Shown: in pieces, positions 6,708 through 7,457 of the stretch
Layout: each line of letters opens with the position of its first letter
How positions within the stretch are numbered: the first letter of the stretch is position 1
From: Rudanella sp.
Lineage (GTDB): Bacteria > Bacteroidota > Bacteroidia > Cytophagales > Spirosomataceae
Length of the DNA stretch: 7,457 nt
Assembly: GCA_026785985.1 (NCBI GenBank)
Contig: JAJAYX010000174.1
Span: 1 to 7,457 of the forward strand
Reading direction: 5' to 3'
Position numbers and translations under genes: made by a program
Notes under the pieces: generated by a model
What the model was told of the DNA's origin: nothing
Seen by the model: the letters and a program-made list of their open reading frames with translations, nothing else
Database searches by the model: none

Positions 6708-7339
6708 ATGGTTTGATTGATGAAGGTTGTTAAAAATTCGGTCACTTGCTTATGAAAATGGCCAAAACTGCGCGATTGTTTAGCGAGTTGGGCAAAATCG
6801 GCTTTTTCGGCAATTGCCTTGGCTGTGCGCTCCATAAAATCGCCGTTATCGTTTCCTTTGTATAGCAGTTGCTTTAACTCATCCTGCGATTTGCTTTCGA
6901 CACCGTTATCCGCAAACGTAGGAAACGTTGGTTTTGTATCAAGCTTGTGGGCCTGATAGGCTAACCAATGTTCGATGGCCTGAACAGGCACGTAAATGAC
7001 AATCTTATTGCTATGTGCCTTGTACGTTTTGCCGATTGCCGTGGACAGTATAGTACACTCTAACTCGTGTACAGGCTGTGTTTTTTCGTGGTCAGGCTTA
7101 TCTAAATCAATTCCAGCGATGAATAAATCATGGTTTGCCTGCATCGCAGCAATGCAAAGTTTACCAGCTTCCTGCAGGACCTTCGACTTACTGGGTTGCT
7201 TCTTTTTCAGGTCCAGCTTACTGGGAACGGCCTGCACATTATACTGTTCGGCTACGATGCGCAGATAAGTAGGAATGAATGCGTATTCGGCGAAGCCTTC
7301 GGCAACGAGTGTGTAATCCAGCCGCTTTTTGTTTTTCAT
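6704..7339 (-). CDS. TOPRIM-like protein resembling RloB/DUF4276 families; possible defence nuclease
   Basis: This is a 211-residue soluble protein with no signal peptide or membrane segment. Motifs fit a small TOPRIM-type metal-binding fold: a beta-strand then E14-G-F-A-E18 near the N-terminus (the EGxxE glutamate), and I-A-G-I-D78-L-D80 (the DxD aspartates). The segment I-Y-V-P-V-Q-A-I-E123-H-W-L resembles the E-x-W-L motif seen in both RloB and DUF4276 proteins. A K156...Y160-K segment and a basic F-G-H-F-H-K near the end complete the picture. RloB-like and PARIS AriB-like TOPRIM proteins are typically encoded beside an AAA ATPase and act in phage defence; other TOPRIM proteins have housekeeping roles. 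Which applies here is inference. Both ends overlap neighbours by 4 bases (ATGA), so it sits mid-operon. Lines counted by hand have about 37-50% GC, below cbs (about 55-62%), suggesting separate origin. No obvious Shine-Dalgarno is visible. Confidence 0.82.
   Translation of the reverse strand: MKNKKRLDYTLVAEGFAEYAFIPTYLRIVAEQYNVQAVPSKLDLKKKQPSKSKVLQEAGKLCIAAMQANHDLFIAGIDLDKPDHEKTQPVHELECTILSTAIGKTYKAHSNKIVIYVPVQAIEHWLAYQAHKLDTKPTFPTFADNGVESKSQDELKQLLYKGNDNGDFMERTAKAIAEKADFAQLAKQSRSFGHFHKQVTEFLTTFINQTI
6913..6942 (-). promoter_or_regulatory. Candidate internal promoter for cbs, inside the TOPRIM-like gene
   Basis: Read on the minus strand, TTG (6942-6940) is followed 19 bases later by TACGTTTG (6920-6913), an exact match to the Bacteroidota -33/-7 pattern with ideal spacing. 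Transcription would start near 6908, giving cbs a leader of about 200 bases. This could let cbs be expressed without the upstream genes. A match of this length can arise by chance. Confidence 0.33.
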
Positions 7340-7457
7340 AGTTTGTTGGCCGGAACGCCACCGATAAGGCCATAGAGCCAGTTATCGCCTAAATTGTCAG
7401 TAAAATCAATCTTGTCTAAACCCATCTCTTCGCTTTTCCGGTGCGACGGTTCAATGA
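7336..7457 (-). CDS. 3' end of an unidentified gene upstream of the TOPRIM-like gene (partial)
   Basis: On the minus strand a frame is open from the window edge to a TGA at 7338-7336, giving 39 complete C-terminal residues that include KIDFTDNLGDNWLYGLIGG and end in V-P-A-N-K-L. The 5' part lies outside the window. The stop overlaps the next gene's ATG in an ATGA, the same arrangement as at the next junction, which supports it as real coding sequence. The fragment is too short to assign. By analogy with RloA/RloB and PARIS gene pairs it could be the tail of an AAA ATPase, but no ATPase motif is visible here. An unrelated operon gene is equally compatible with what can be seen. Confidence 0.62.
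   Translation of the reverse strand, partial: IEPSHRKSEEMGLDKIDFTDNLGDNWLYGLIGGVPANKL

Noticed and set aside
1..7457. CRISPR arrays, tRNA/rRNA genes, riboswitches
   Set aside because: I saw no spaced direct repeats, tRNA cloverleaf, rRNA-like sequence or recognisable riboswitch core by eye; the intergenic gaps are mostly under 110 bases.

Overview
The window looks like chromosomal DNA from a Bacteroidota bacterium, most likely a Cytophagales/Spirosoma-like lineage. The protein families and their wording fit that group. The genes lack clear Shine-Dalgarno sequences. Several upstream regions carry matches to the Bacteroidota promoter pattern (TTG, then TAnnTTTG). Most of the window is GC-rich (about 55-65% in lines counted by hand). 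Both ends are more AT-rich and look like accessory or transferred DNA. The assignment to a genus is inference.

Left end (1-723): a graveyard of gene fragments. It starts with a probable transposase C-terminus interrupted by a TAG codon. An AT-rich stretch follows, then an abrupt switch near 228 to GC-rich DNA. That DNA holds an unrecognised coding fragment joined out of frame to the last ~70 residues of a YfbK-type von Willebrand factor A protein (DUF3520 region). None of these is an intact gene.

Middle (724-5270, plus strand): three intact genes. The first is a surface or periplasmic lipoprotein of unknown function with a probable carbohydrate-related beta-sandwich architecture. The second is a POT/PTR2-family proton-coupled di/tripeptide transporter. 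The third is a MOP-superfamily polysaccharide flippase. All three are envelope proteins, but nothing shows that they act in one pathway.

A strong imperfect hairpin (5272-5325) lies between convergent genes and probably terminates transcription from both sides.

Right end (5331-7457, minus strand): an operon of three overlapping genes. Read in transcription order they are the 3' end of an unidentified gene that runs off the window, a 211-residue protein with TOPRIM-like motifs (RloB/DUF4276-like), and a full-length PLP-dependent cystathionine beta-synthase with two CBS domains. Both junctions are 4-base ATGA overlaps, which suggests translational coupling. The first two genes are clearly more AT-rich than cbs. 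The best candidate for an unusual system here is this module: a TOPRIM protein that may pair with an upstream partner (an AAA ATPase by analogy with RloA/RloB or PARIS defence systems, not visible here), tightly coupled to a sulfur amino-acid enzyme.
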